DNA from: Blastocatellia bacterium
GTDB taxonomy: Bacteria; Acidobacteriota; Blastocatellia; Chloracidobacteriales; JADJPF01
NCBI GenBank assembly: GCA_025057015.1
Contig: JANWYG010000010.1
Location: 404,506-468,505, forward strand
Direction of reading: 5' to 3'
DNA: 64,000 nt
Shown here: piece by piece, positions 35,006-44,115 of the stretch
Position numbering within the stretch: the stretch's first letter is position 1
How the letters are laid out: every line of letters begins with the position of its first letter
Notes under the pieces: model-generated
The model's input: only the letters and a program-made list of their open reading frames with translations
What the model was told of the DNA's origin: nothing
Database searches by the model: none
Program-made: the position numbers and the translations under genes

Positions 35006-36036
35006 TGTCCTGAAGGGGTAACTGCGTACTTTATGCAGTTGCCTTGTTGTAACAAAGCAAAGACCTCATTGAGTCTGTCGAGCGGATATGTGCCGGTGAT
35101 GAGCGGATTGCCGTTGAGTTTCCGTTCTGTCAGCAGTTCATAGGCTTGCCTTACGGAACTTCTTGTTAGGTGGAACGGGCTGCGGATAGTAATTTGGTCA
35201 TAGTGCAACCTGTGGGTATCGAACGAAACAGAGGTACCTTGTTTACAGCCGCCGAAGAATATTACTTCACCGCCACGCCTTACGAGATTCACAGAAGCTT
35301 CCCATACGCTTGGTTGGCCGGTACACTCTATTACTACGTCTGCACCTCGGCCTTTTGTTACCTCTAGAACTTCAGCTCGGGTAGTTCCTAGAGTGGCATC
35401 TATTACTATGTATGCTCCCAGTTCACGAGCTAAACGCAGCTTGTAGGGTTTACGCCCTATAACTATGATTTTATGTAGGCCATAAACCTGTAATGCCAGC
35501 ATATGTAGCAATCCGATTGCACCTGCTCCTATGATAACCACCGTGTCTTCTGGATGGAAAGTTATCATGCTTAGTCCATGCAGTACGCAAGCAAGCGGTT
35601 CGAGCAAGGCAGCCTCTTTGTAGGACAAGCTATCGGGTTTGGCAAACATGTTTTGTGAGACGACTTGAGCAGGGACCTTTATGTACTCGGCATAAGCGCC
35701 TAGTGCATAATTGGCCATGGCTGATTCGCAGATATTTTCCTGGCCTCGCTTACAGTAGTAGCATTCGCCACAGGGGCCAGAAGGGACAGACATCACGGCG
35801 TCGCCTTCACGGAAGTTTTTCACACCTTTTCCTGCTTGGGCTATCTCTCCAGAAAATTCGTGCCCAAAGAGCATAGGTAACGGAAATTTTGGGTGTCCTC
35901 GCAAAAAGGTCTTGAGATCTGTTCCACAGGTGAGGGCGGCTCTGACTCTGACTACTACTTCGCCAGCACTTGCTGAAGGGGTATCTATTTCACGTAGTTC
36001 TATCTCACCTGGCCTGACGAGTACGTTTGCAAGCAT
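35002..36036 (-). CDS. Zinc-dependent alcohol dehydrogenase (MDR), copy 2
   Basis: 344 residues, the upstream member of the tandem pair. Catalytic zinc: LTCGTDLKTFLRGHPKFP and GHEFSGEI. Structural zinc: CGECYYCKRGQENIC. Rossmann: VIIGAGAIGLLHMLALQVYG. It shares the overall layout of copy 1 but differs through most of the sequence, so the two are old paralogues and not a fresh duplication. They might act in sequence on one substrate. ATG start without a clear Shine-Dalgarno. Confidence 0.9.
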   Translation of the reverse strand: MLANVLVRPGEIELREIDTPSASAGEVVVRVRAALTCGTDLKTFLRGHPKFPLPMLFGHEFSGEIAQAGKGVKNFREGDAVMSVPSGPCGECYYCKRGQENICESAMANYALGAYAEYIKVPAQVVSQNMFAKPDSLSYKEAALLEPLACVLHGLSMITFHPEDTVVIIGAGAIGLLHMLALQVYGLHKIIVIGRKPYKLRLARELGAYIVIDATLGTTRAEVLEVTKGRGADVVIECTGQPSVWEASVNLVRRGGEVIFFGGCKQGTSVSFDTHRLHYDQITIRSPFHLTRSSVRQAYELLTERKLNGNPLITGTYPLDRLNEVFALLQQGNCIKYAVTPSGQ

Positions 36037-36238
36037 ATTTTGACGCAGAATACAGTGCCTTTCTGTTCACAAAAGTTATTAGCCTATAATACAACACGTG
36101 TAGTATGCGTGTCTCGTTTTTATACCAGGTTTCCAGAGTCTCAGATTGAAACTGTTGTTAGCTGTTGACAGGCAGTTGTACAATTTTGTGTTTATAGACA
36201 AAAAAGCTTGGAGCTGCTTGTCATAAGAGCAGGTCGGT

Positions 36239-37780
36239 ATGGCCAGTTTAATGTTAGTTGCTCTTTCTGGTAGTGAAAAAGGCAAGTCCTTTATCTTTGA
36301 TCAGGACAGCATACTTATAGGTTCTGATGAGTCTTGTGACATCAGGCTTAGTAACGGCGTTGGCTGTGGGGCTATAGTTGCTGAGATAACAAAGCGTGGC
36401 AGCGGATATGAGCTAACTAGGCATGACAGCAACTGTCTCATCTCGATCAATAACAATCTAGTAACGCGTCTACCTGTAGGAAGATCAATAGAACTTCAAG
36501 ACGGTGATCAACTTGGATTTCGACAAGAGGGAGCCAGAGAGGCAAGGTATTCGCTTCACGTAATAGAGGATCGGTCAATCATCCCTAACGAGGCACAGGT
36601 GTCGAAGATGCTTTTTCCCGAAGTGGATAACGTAGGGCATATACATCCGCAGACAGCTACTAAGTTCCTCAAAGGCCTAGCTTGCGGACTGTGGGCAGAG
36701 ATACCGCGACGAGTCAAGATGCTGGCGCTTTTTGTAACGGGCTTCTTTTTGCTTGGTGCTGTTTTCTCGCTCGTCTACATACTCTATGAAATCCATTTGC
36801 AGTGGACGTCTATCAATAACATCAATTTTGAGCGCGCCAAGTACGAGCAGCGTATCGAGCGTCTTAGAGAGGAGAACGAGAAGCTGAAGCAGGGCCTCAA
36901 ACGCGAGATCGAACGCATCAACTCTGCTACGATCATTACCGATAGCTACAAAAGTGGAGTTTGCTTGATACAGGGCGTATATACTTTTGTTGAGCCGAAG
37001 ACTGGAGCAAAGCTGAGATATCTAGATTCTAGTTTTGAAGGGCGTTTGCCTATGGACGAGCAGGGTCAGTTAAATGTCAGCTTTGAAGGCACCGGCGCTA
37101 TCTTTTATGAGAGCTTTTCCGGTACTGGCTTTAGCGTGGCTGAAGGTAAGTTGCTTACCAATAGGCATGTTGTACATCCTTGGTGGCAGAGCGAAGATCC
37201 TTTCGATAGGCTGATGCTAGTGCAAGACGCACGTCCGGAGTTGCTCGAGCTGTATGGTTATTTTCCTGGTATAAAGACTCGCTTTGAGCTAAAGGTGGAT
37301 AAGGTTTCCTCGCAGCATGATCTGGCGCTTTGTAGCTTCGAGCAGACTGAACAGATAGCTATACCGATATTGCCGCTAGATCCTTCCAGTCAAGCTGCTG
37401 CTGTAGGGCAGAGGATAGTTGTTCTCGGCTATCCTACAGGACTTGAAGGGCTTATTCAGCGTTTGGGAGATGAAAAGTTGAAGCGCAGGCTTCTCAGACA
37501 GGATCCTGACACGCAGCTAGCTGAACTTGCTAAGCAGGGCCTGATTCATCCTATAACCACTCAGGGGCACATAAACGGATTGAACGCTGGCCGTATTGTG
37601 CATGATGCAGCGACGGCTGAAGGAGGTTCTGGCAGCCCTATCTTCAACAGTGATGGTAAGGTGATAGGGATAAATGCTGCTATAATAGTTGACTCTCGTG
37701 GTCCTGTTCAGGGGTCTAATCTAGGTATTCCTATACTTTTTGCTATGGATTTTCTCGGCAAGCAAGCTGAGGAAGACTAG
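36239..37780 (+). CDS. FHA domain - TM - trypsin-like serine protease
   Basis: Residues 1-115 form an FHA domain (ILIGSDESCDIRLSNG; a phosphothreonine reader). A TM lies at about 160-185 (LFVTGFFLLGAVFSLVYIL), then a coiled coil (about 195-230), then a trypsin/HtrA-type domain with His in LLTNRHVVHP, Asp in QHDLALCSFE and Ser in AEGGSGSPIFN. Thus the cytosolic side can read kinase phosphorylation and the outer side can cut proteins. No PDZ. Its ATG has only a weak Shine-Dalgarno; the TAG overlaps the HIT gene stop by 4 nt. Confidence 0.88.
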   Translation: MASLMLVALSGSEKGKSFIFDQDSILIGSDESCDIRLSNGVGCGAIVAEITKRGSGYELTRHDSNCLISINNNLVTRLPVGRSIELQDGDQLGFRQEGAREARYSLHVIEDRSIIPNEAQVSKMLFPEVDNVGHIHPQTATKFLKGLACGLWAEIPRRVKMLALFVTGFFLLGAVFSLVYILYEIHLQWTSINNINFERAKYEQRIERLREENEKLKQGLKREIERINSATIITDSYKSGVCLIQGVYTFVEPKTGAKLRYLDSSFEGRLPMDEQGQLNVSFEGTGAIFYESFSGTGFSVAEGKLLTNRHVVHPWWQSEDPFDRLMLVQDARPELLELYGYFPGIKTRFELKVDKVSSQHDLALCSFEQTEQIAIPILPLDPSSQAAAVGQRIVVLGYPTGLEGLIQRLGDEKLKRRLLRQDPDTQLAELAKQGLIHPITTQGHINGLNAGRIVHDAATAEGGSGSPIFNSDGKVIGINAAIIVDSRGPVQGSNLGIPILFAMDFLGKQAEED

Positions 37781-38253
37781 AAGTATTTCTTTAGCCTTGC
37801 ATAAGTTGTAGTAAGTTCTTCTGGCAAGATGCGTGTTTCAGCTATTGTAGTAGTGAAGTTAGCGTCGCCTATCCATCTCGGTAAGATGTGCATATGCACA
37901 TGTTCGACAATGCCAGCGCCGGCTGCCTTGCCTATGTTCATACCTAGATTTATTCCATTACACCGGTATTCTTGAAATATCACTTTCTGGCAGTGTTTAA
38001 GCAAGTCCATCATCTCATCGCTGATCTCTTTTTCGAGCAGGCATAACTCGCTGGTGTGTTTGTAAGGAACAATCATCAAGTGCCCACAGGTATATGGGAA
38101 GATATTGAGTATTATGAAGTTGTGCTTCGAGCGGTTTAGTACATAGTTTTGCTCGTCGATGTTTTCGCCTGCTATCTTGCAAAAAACGCAGCCATCTTGC
38201 TTGGCTGCTGCGCTTATGTATTTGTAGCGCCAGGGACTCCAGACGTAGTCCAT
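37777..38253 (-). CDS. HIT-family nucleotide hydrolase/transferase
   Basis: 158 residues beginning MDYVWSPWRYKYI, common in Ap4A-phosphorylase-like HIT proteins, with VFCKI near the zinc-site region and the histidine triad VEHVHMHILPRW. It cleaves dinucleoside polyphosphates or adenylated compounds in the cytosol. The start lies 3 nt behind the SOD stop, so they form one transcript. Confidence 0.92.
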   Translation of the reverse strand: MDYVWSPWRYKYISAAAKQDGCVFCKIAGENIDEQNYVLNRSKHNFIILNIFPYTCGHLMIVPYKHTSELCLLEKEISDEMMDLLKHCQKVIFQEYRCNGINLGMNIGKAAGAGIVEHVHMHILPRWIGDANFTTTIAETRILPEELTTTYARLKKYF

Positions 38254-38256
38254 ATA

Positions 38257-38976
38257 TCATCCCAGCTTAAGCTTTTCTACTTGTTCTAGCCGGTAGTTAA
38301 CTATGTCCCAATTGACGTTTGCCATGAATGAGTCTATGTATTCGGCTACGGCTGGGCCGAACTGTCTTTGGTAGGAGTGCTCGTACATATCCATCACGAG
38401 CAGAGGCCTACCCATGGCGTAGCTATTAGTATGATCAGCTTGCCAGACGGTTTGTGGTGCTCCATCGACCAATGAATATGTAAGTACTACCCAGCCTGAT
38501 CCACCACCTAGCGCTAGCCCTGTACCGCGGAAATCGGCTTCCCACACCTCCCAACTGCCCCAGTGATGCTTGATTAGCTCTACTATTTTACCGGAGGGTT
38601 TGCCGTCTCCGCCTAGATTATCAAAGTAGTGTTCGTGTAGTATTACGGAGTTTGCAGCTATGAGCTGTTCTCGCTTTAGGCCTGCGCGCACAAAGGCAGG
38701 AGCGTCTTTGCTGAGTGTAGCCAAAGCTTCTTCAATCTTGTTAAGCTTTGCTACTGTACCGGCATAGTTCTTGCTATGATGATTGTTTATCATTGTTTCG
38801 TCCAACCCTCGGAGTTTTACCGGGTTATAGGGGAGAGGCTTTACTTTATGAGTGCCTGCAAAAGCGGGGGGACGAGCTGCTGGCTTTTCCTCGTTGCTCA
38901 TCGCTAAGGTATTGCTGCCTATCAGAGCAGCCATCGAGCCTACAGCCATGGCTTGTATAACTTGCCTTCTTTTCAT
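38257..38976 (-). CDS. Exported Fe/Mn superoxide dismutase (Tat signal)
   Basis: The first 30 residues, MKRRQVIQAMAVGSMAALIG, have the twin-arginine and hydrophobic core of a Tat signal, so the enzyme is exported folded. The mature SOD has INNHHSKNYAGTV (first His ligand), LHEHYFDNLGG (second His), and VMDMYEHSYQRQFG (Asp and His ligands). Export fits defence against superoxide in the periplasm. AGGAG lies 8 nt before the ATG. Upstream the leader carries a stretch that could mask this Shine-Dalgarno. Confidence 0.92.
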   Translation of the reverse strand: MKRRQVIQAMAVGSMAALIGSNTLAMSNEEKPAARPPAFAGTHKVKPLPYNPVKLRGLDETMINNHHSKNYAGTVAKLNKIEEALATLSKDAPAFVRAGLKREQLIAANSVILHEHYFDNLGGDGKPSGKIVELIKHHWGSWEVWEADFRGTGLALGGGSGWVVLTYSLVDGAPQTVWQADHTNSYAMGRPLLVMDMYEHSYQRQFGPAVAEYIDSFMANVNWDIVNYRLEQVEKLKLG

Positions 38977-38984
38977 CTTCTTCT

Positions 38985-39027
38985 CTCCTTTTGTGGATAT
39001 CGGGTAGTTTCTTACAAAGGAGGTGAT
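38985..39027 (-). promoter_or_regulatory. Possible Shine-Dalgarno-masking element in the sod leader
   Basis: On the minus strand ATCACCTCCTTT (39016-39027) matches the 16S rRNA 3' end and its CTCCTTT can pair with AAAGGAG of the sod ribosome site (38985-38991) across a loop of about 25 nt. Pairing would hide the start site. The element lies between rpsA and sod, after an inverted repeat. Confidence 0.4.
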
Positions 39028-39028
39028 T

Positions 39029-39059
39029 AAAGCCTAGGTTAGAAGGCCACCTAGGCTTT
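39029..39059 (-). terminator. Inverted repeat after rpsA
   Basis: AAAGCCTAGG (39029-39038) and CCTAGGCTTT (39050-39059) form a perfect 10-bp stem with an 11-nt loop just behind rpsA. The T-run is short, so termination may be partial, allowing read-through into sod. Confidence 0.55.
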
Positions 39060-39077
39060 CGGGCTATGCTAGACGGA

Positions 39078-40847
39078 TTACTTCTTATTTTCTGTTTCAG
39101 AGGTTGAAGAAGTACTAAACTGCGCAATCTCGCCAAGAGAAGCTACTCCGTCTTGGTTTTGATAGTGGCTTATATCACCTGGATCACTTTCCCGCGCTAC
39201 TGCTCTGGCAGATAGGCCTATCTTTTTCTGAGCTTCATCTAGTTTGAGTATCTTGAAAGGAAGTTCCTGACCTATTTGCAAAACGGCTTCTGGCTTTTCT
39301 ACCCTTTGGTCGGACAGCTCAGAGATGTGGCATAAACCTTCTATGCCACCTTCAAGTTCGACGAAAGCGCCGAAATTGGCAAAGCGTACTATCTTGCCTC
39401 TAACTACGTCGCCTATCTTGTGGGAGCGGAAGAATTTGTCCCAAGCATTTGGTTCTAGCTCTTTGATAGATAGGCTGATACGTTTGTTTGCAGTGTCTAT
39501 AGCTATAACGACGGCGTCTACCATTTGTCCTTTCTTGAGCACTTCTGAGGGGTGCTTGATACGTTTTGTCCAGGATATATCTGATACGTGCACTAGGCCG
39601 TCTATACCGTCTTCGATTTCTACGAAGGCGCCGAAGTCAGTCAGATTGCGCACACGTCCATGGACTCGGCTACCTATTGGGAACCTAGTTGCTATTGTAT
39701 CCCAGGGATTTGCTAGCACTTGCCTTAGTCCTAGGCTGATACGCCGCTGTTGCTTGTCTATATCTAGGACCATGGTCTCTACTTCTTGGCCTACGGAGAC
39801 TATCTTAGAAGGGTGCTTAGTGCGTTTTGACCAAGTCATCTCGGAAATATGCACTAGGCCTTCTACGCCGTCTTCGAGTTCTACAAACGCGCCGTAGTCT
39901 GTAATGGACACAACCTTACCTTTGACTTTGCTGCCTACGGGATAGCGTTCTGGGACTGTGTCCCATGGATCGGGAATGAGCTGTTTGTAGCCGAGGCTAA
40001 CTCGCTCTTTCTCTCGGTCGAACTTTAGTACCTTAACTTGTATAGTTTCGCCAATTTTGAACACTTCCGCCGGGTTTTGTATGCGACCCCAGAAGATGTC
40101 TGTGATGTGAAGTAACCCATCTATGCCACCGAGGTCAACAAATACTCCGTAGTCAGTGATATTTTTGACTTGTCCTTCGACTATCACATCATCGTCAAGT
40201 AGCTCCAGGGTACTGGCTTTACGTTTAGCCATCTGCTCTTCCAGAGCTGCCTTGCGGGATAGTACTACGTTTGACCTACGGCGATTGAGTTTTAGTATCT
40301 GCACCTCTATATCTTTACCTTTGAAAGATTCAAGGTTTCTGACAGGCCGAACGTCTACTTGACTACCTGGCAGAAAGCCAGTCACTCCGCCAAGATCTAC
40401 CTTGAGTCCACCCTTGATGCGTTCTATTACTCTGCCGACCACGGTCTGTTTATTGTTAAATGCTTTTTCTATGAATTCCCATCTTTGCCGGTGTAGGGCT
40501 TCTGCGCGAGAAAGTACTACGTAACCTTCAGGAGTATCTAATTGCTTTACCGTGACGGCTACCTCTTCACCGGGCTTAACAGCTATCTGTCCGTCGAAAT
40601 CGAGGAATTCTTCCACGGGTGCTATGCCTTCAGACTTGAATCCAATGTCTATAATCACACCGCGGTCTGAGATCTTTATAACTCTGCCTAAGACTATCTC
40701 ACCTACAGTGATTGTTGATTGGGATTCGAAATCTTCTAGCAAGGCTCCAAAATCTTCGTTTCCGGTATTGTTAGTGCGAGTGGTATTAACCTCTTTCTGG
40801 CCGGAACTACCCGCTACCGTTCCGACCGAGTTTGGGTTGTTTATCAT
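39078..40847 (-). CDS. rpsA: 30S ribosomal protein S1
   Basis: 589 residues with six S1/OB repeats after an acidic N-terminus, each with the pattern G-x-V-x-x-I-t-D-y-G-a-F-V-x-l (KITDYGVFVDLGGIDGLLHI-like segments occur three times, the fifth and sixth being more divergent). S1 draws mRNA to the ribosome. The ATG has AGGAGG 12 nt upstream, a long spacing. A promoter at 40996-41024 leaves a leader of about 140 nt, room for the autoregulation known for S1 in other bacteria. Confidence 0.95.
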   Translation of the reverse strand: MINNPNSVGTVAGSSGQKEVNTTRTNNTGNEDFGALLEDFESQSTITVGEIVLGRVIKISDRGVIIDIGFKSEGIAPVEEFLDFDGQIAVKPGEEVAVTVKQLDTPEGYVVLSRAEALHRQRWEFIEKAFNNKQTVVGRVIERIKGGLKVDLGGVTGFLPGSQVDVRPVRNLESFKGKDIEVQILKLNRRRSNVVLSRKAALEEQMAKRKASTLELLDDDVIVEGQVKNITDYGVFVDLGGIDGLLHITDIFWGRIQNPAEVFKIGETIQVKVLKFDREKERVSLGYKQLIPDPWDTVPERYPVGSKVKGKVVSITDYGAFVELEDGVEGLVHISEMTWSKRTKHPSKIVSVGQEVETMVLDIDKQQRRISLGLRQVLANPWDTIATRFPIGSRVHGRVRNLTDFGAFVEIEDGIDGLVHVSDISWTKRIKHPSEVLKKGQMVDAVVIAIDTANKRISLSIKELEPNAWDKFFRSHKIGDVVRGKIVRFANFGAFVELEGGIEGLCHISELSDQRVEKPEAVLQIGQELPFKILKLDEAQKKIGLSARAVARESDPGDISHYQNQDGVASLGEIAQFSTSSTSETENKK

Positions 40848-40995
40848 TAACTTTTAAGGCCTCCTACTGACTTAGGCGACTAGAGATGATAATCTCCTAA
40901 AATAACAAACATCTAATTTCCTAGGCAAGTGTGCTGCGACTAATAAGGTATCTCTTAAACAGCGGATACAAATGGTGATTCGTCAAGCTTTATGC

Positions 40996-41024
40996 AGTCT
41001 ACAGGTGTAGCTATTGATTGTCAA
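40996..41024 (-). promoter_or_regulatory. rpsA: Sigma-70 promoter for rpsA
   Basis: Minus strand has TTGACA (41019-41024), a 17-nt spacer and TAGACT (40996-41001). The -35 is perfect and the -10 matches 4 of 6. Start predicted near 40989, within the 215-bp gap before rpsA; I see no other element in that gap. Confidence 0.65.
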
Positions 41025-41062
41025 GAGCTTATTAACTAAAAGAAGCAGTTTTGGCTTGAACT

Positions 41063-41704
41063 TTACAAGCGCTTGAAGGCTTCAGCAAATCTGGTACTGC
41101 GATCGAAGTCTGTAAAAACGCCGCGCCATGCGTTCAGTCCAGAAATTCCTACGTCGTAAGCCTTATGTTCTAGCTGACTTTTGTGGCATCTGATAGCCTT
41201 TAGCTTTATCTCAATGCTTTCGGAAATGTCTTCTAACCTGTCCCAACTGTGAAATAGTCCCCAGACTTCATATGCCCAGATTTCAGGACGGTTTCTTGTG
41301 TCAACTGAATCAAGCAGCAGCTTTGCGCAGAGCCTATGTGTAGGATGTCTGTCAAGTGTGGGATGCGGACAATATACTTGCTGTGGAGAGTAGTTTGTTA
41401 TCAGTGACCGCATCTGTTCGGTTGCTACCAAACAGTTCTCACTGGTCGTGATGTCGTGCAGGCGTAGTTGAACAAGTAAGTCGATACCGAGCAGAGCTGA
41501 AGATGTTTCTACTTCAGCAGCACGAATCTTTGCCATGTCATCTTCTGTGTAGTCTGGCTTTCTGCTGCAGCGCCTGCCGTCAGTGACTACTAGGGAAATT
41601 ATTTTTTTACCGCTAGCTTTGAGTTTAGCTACAGTGCCACCCATACCTATTTCTAAGTCATCTGGGTGTGGCGAGATAACCATTATCCAGTCAGAAGTCA
41701 GCAT
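41063..41704 (-). CDS. PIG-L family deacetylase
   Basis: 213 residues with the metal motif SPHPDDLEIGMGG near the N-terminus and HPTLDRHPTHR in the middle, both zinc ligands of LmbE/PIG-L N-deacetylases. It removes acetyl from GlcNAc-bearing lipids or thiols such as bacillithiol precursor. ATG has AGG 7 nt upstream inside the end of the slipin gene. Which substrate applies is not evident; there is no bacillithiol glycosyltransferase beside it. Confidence 0.88.
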   Translation of the reverse strand: MLTSDWIMVISPHPDDLEIGMGGTVAKLKASGKKIISLVVTDGRRCSRKPDYTEDDMAKIRAAEVETSSALLGIDLLVQLRLHDITTSENCLVATEQMRSLITNYSPQQVYCPHPTLDRHPTHRLCAKLLLDSVDTRNRPEIWAYEVWGLFHSWDRLEDISESIEIKLKAIRCHKSQLEHKAYDVGISGLNAWRGVFTDFDRSTRFAEAFKRL

Positions 41705-41706
41705 TC

Positions 41707-42516
41707 TTAGACCTTTTCCTGCTTCTTAAGTGGGAGTGGAATGGCTTCGGGAGTTTCCTGAGAAAGCTGTGTTTGTTGGAATGCCTTTAACAAGTCTATA
41801 GGTAGAGGAAAGATTATAGTCGTGTTTTTCTCGACGCCTATTTCGGTCAGGGTTTGCAGATAGCGTAGCTGTAAAGCGATAGGTTCTTGTGCTAGCCGAC
41901 GTGAGGCTTCTAACAAGATGTTCGACGCGTCAAGTTCGCCTTGAGCATGAATGAACTTAGCCCTTTTTTCTCGCTCAGCTTCTGCCTGCTTTGACATAGC
42001 GCGCTGTAATTCTTGAGGCAAATCTATGGTCTTAACTTCGACGAGAGATACTTTTATGCCCCAAGGGTCGGTATGCTGATCGAGAATGCTTTGCAGGCGT
42101 TCGTTGAGTTGTTCTCGCTTGGCAAGCAAGTCATCCAGTTCGTACTCGCCGAGTACCGATCTGAGTGTCGTCTGAGCTAGCTGTGACGTTGCATAGAGAT
42201 AGTTCTCGACTTCTGTAATTGCTTTTGCCGGGTTAATCACCCTGAAGTACACGACTGCATTGACGCTTACCGTTACGTTGTCCCGCGTAATGACGTCTTG
42301 AGGTGGTACGTCCATAGTGATCGTCCTTAGCGACACTCGTACCATTCGGTCGAAGGGAGCAAAGACTAGCACTATGCCAGGGCCTTTTGCTTGTTCTAAT
42401 AATCGTCCTAGCCGGAAAACTACACCGCGTTCATACTCGGAGAGTACTCTTATCGATGAAAGCAGGTAGATCAGCAAAAATAGAAATACGAATAGAGGAG
42501 GTATAAAAATTTCCAT
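41707..42516 (-). CDS. Slipin (stomatin/SPFH-family membrane protein)
   Basis: One N-terminal TM ([20 protein letters not shown]) followed by the SPFH/PHB domain: [40 protein letters not shown] and [18 protein letters not shown]. Such proteins oligomerise and organise membrane domains. NfeD is encoded just upstream, the common stomatin-NfeD pairing. The ATG has GGGAG 6 nt upstream. A 2-nt gap links it to the PIG-L gene. Confidence 0.94.
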   Translation of the reverse strand: MEIFIPPLFVFLFLLIYLLSSIRVLSEYERGVVFRLGRLLEQAKGPGIVLVFAPFDRMVRVSLRTITMDVPPQDVITRDNVTVSVNAVVYFRVINPAKAITEVENYLYATSQLAQTTLRSVLGEYELDDLLAKREQLNERLQSILDQHTDPWGIKVSLVEVKTIDLPQELQRAMSKQAEAEREKRAKFIHAQGELDASNILLEASRRLAQEPIALQLRYLQTLTEIGVEKNTTIIFPLPIDLLKAFQQTQLSQETPEAIPLPLKKQEKV

Positions 42517-42622
42517 GCCTTTCTCCCTCGCAGACTTGCCTATTCTGTTATATCAACTACTGTTATGAGTCGACAGAGACTATGTTGGATCAAAAATCTA
42601 AAAACTATTCTGAGAGCTTCCT

Positions 42623-43093
42623 TTAGTCAAGAGGGTTTACTACTGAGGACAATTTCTTGAACGATTCCTCGGGTGAAGCAGCAGCTACTTCTAATCTGAG
42701 GCCTTTTATGCCGACTATCTTGACTGTTGTGCCGCGCTCGATTCGCATTGTAGAGTATGCGTCCCACAGTTCACCTCTGACTTTGACTTTACCGGTACGA
42801 AAAATGTCTGACTCTGCTGTACCTTCAAGACCTATCATTCCAGCTTCGCCAGTTGTTACTTTGCTACTTCTAGCTTTTTGTACTATTCGGACTATGAACA
42901 GAACTGCTACTATTAGGACTAGAGCGACGCTTGCGAGCATCGGTAGAGTGTTTGTACTCAGGCCAAAGATAGCTACTAACCCAGCAAGAAGTATCACCGT
43001 GCCCAGTGCTCCGAGAATACCGAAGCCGGCTACTTTCATCTCAAGCGCTAGAAGGGTTATTCCAAGAAGGATGAGTATTATTCCTATCAACAT
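42623..43093 (-). CDS. NfeD-like membrane protein (short form)
   Basis: 156 residues: three to four TM segments at the N-terminus (LIGIILILLGITLLALEM; LIVAVLFIVRIV), then the NfeD OB-fold (GMIGLEGTAESDIFRTGKVK; RIERGTTVKIVGIKGLRLEV). It lacks the ClpP-like protease domain of long NfeD forms. It is the partner of the slipin 106 nt downstream. ATG has GAGAGGG upstream. Confidence 0.9.
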   Translation of the reverse strand: MLIGIILILLGITLLALEMKVAGFGILGALGTVILLAGLVAIFGLSTNTLPMLASVALVLIVAVLFIVRIVQKARSSKVTTGEAGMIGLEGTAESDIFRTGKVKVRGELWDAYSTMRIERGTTVKIVGIKGLRLEVAAASPEESFKKLSSVVNPLD

Positions 43094-43251
43094 GTATCCC
43101 TCTCCGTTGAGCAGGATACTTCTTCAAGCTCCAAGTGCTTCACGGTATTATGTTATTTTCATATCAAAGAGGAAGTTCGTTGCTATAATTAGCCATCCAA
43201 AACATGTTACTATAAGAATCTTGACTATGAAAAGTCTAAGCTGGTTTTTCT

Positions 43252-44115
43252 ATGGAAAAAGTGGTTTATGTCAACAGCCCTGAGCTACTAGAAGCCTGTG
43301 TAGGAGCGCTAGCTGGAGTCAGGATATTAGGACTTGATACAGAAACGACGGGCTTATCGGACGATGATAACGCCGAGATATCTCTCATACAACTTGCCGT
43401 AGGACAAGAGCCAAACATTCAAGTCTGGGTTATCGATTGTATGTGCAAGCTGGACTTGAGGCCTATTCGAGAGATTGCCTTCGATGTTGACGTCTGCAAG
43501 GTGATACACTTTGCAAACTTTGATACTGTCATGCTCAAAAAATGTCTGGGGTGGACGGTACGTAACGTCTGGTGCACATTTTCTGCTGAAAAGAGGCATA
43601 CTGGACTGAGGCGGGGGCTAAGGCTAGCAGATCTTGCGAAAAAATACTTCGACGTAGAGTTGGACAAATCCTTCCAGGGGAGTGATTGGGCAAGCCGGCC
43701 TCTTAGCGAAGACCAGATCAGGTACGCTGCTTTAGACGCTGCTATGGTCTTGCGCGTATTTTATCGTCAACGCGAACTTGGCTTAAATGGTGGTTATGAC
43801 GAGATTGCTAAAGCAAACTACAAACCGGCTAGCAAAGAGTGGCTGCCGGCTGATGGAGGTTTACGGAAGCGTTCCGATAAGATTGCTGATTGGGATGCTG
43901 AGATGACGGAGCTAATCAACTGGTTTTATGCTCTTAGCTTACCTACAGAGCCTTTCTGGCTACGAGAAGGACATTTTGTGTCGTCACCACAGATATGGTA
44001 CGCTAGCCTCAGGGCTGAAATAGCTCAGGGCTATCTTGCGCCGCGAGCACGTACAGGAGCTCTCAGGGCAGATCTAAATGCATTCAGAAGATATATGTCT
44101 CTAAAAGAGGAGTGA
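43252..44115 (+). CDS. RNase D-like 3'-5' exonuclease
   Basis: DEDD exonuclease motifs are in order: LDTETTG (D, E), HFANFD (second Asp) and the third YAALDA (Tyr/Asp), all within residues 25-165. The remaining 120 residues lack a clear HRDC domain, so this is shorter than RNase D. It likely trims structured RNA such as tRNA precursors. It is followed by a membrane peptidase gene through a TGATG overlap, and is divergent from nfeD. Confidence 0.88.
   Translation: MEKVVYVNSPELLEACVGALAGVRILGLDTETTGLSDDDNAEISLIQLAVGQEPNIQVWVIDCMCKLDLRPIREIAFDVDVCKVIHFANFDTVMLKKCLGWTVRNVWCTFSAEKRHTGLRRGLRLADLAKKYFDVELDKSFQGSDWASRPLSEDQIRYAALDAAMVLRVFYRQRELGLNGGYDEIAKANYKPASKEWLPADGGLRKRSDKIADWDAEMTELINWFYALSLPTEPFWLREGHFVSSPQIWYASLRAEIAQGYLAPRARTGALRADLNAFRRYMSLKEE

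Noticed and set aside
33986-36036. Recent tandem duplication of the two alcohol dehydrogenases
   Set aside because: The two differ through most of the sequence apart from family motifs, so the copies are old.
39016-39027. Remnant of a 16S rRNA gene
   Set aside because: Only 12 nt match the rRNA tail; flanks do not resemble rRNA.
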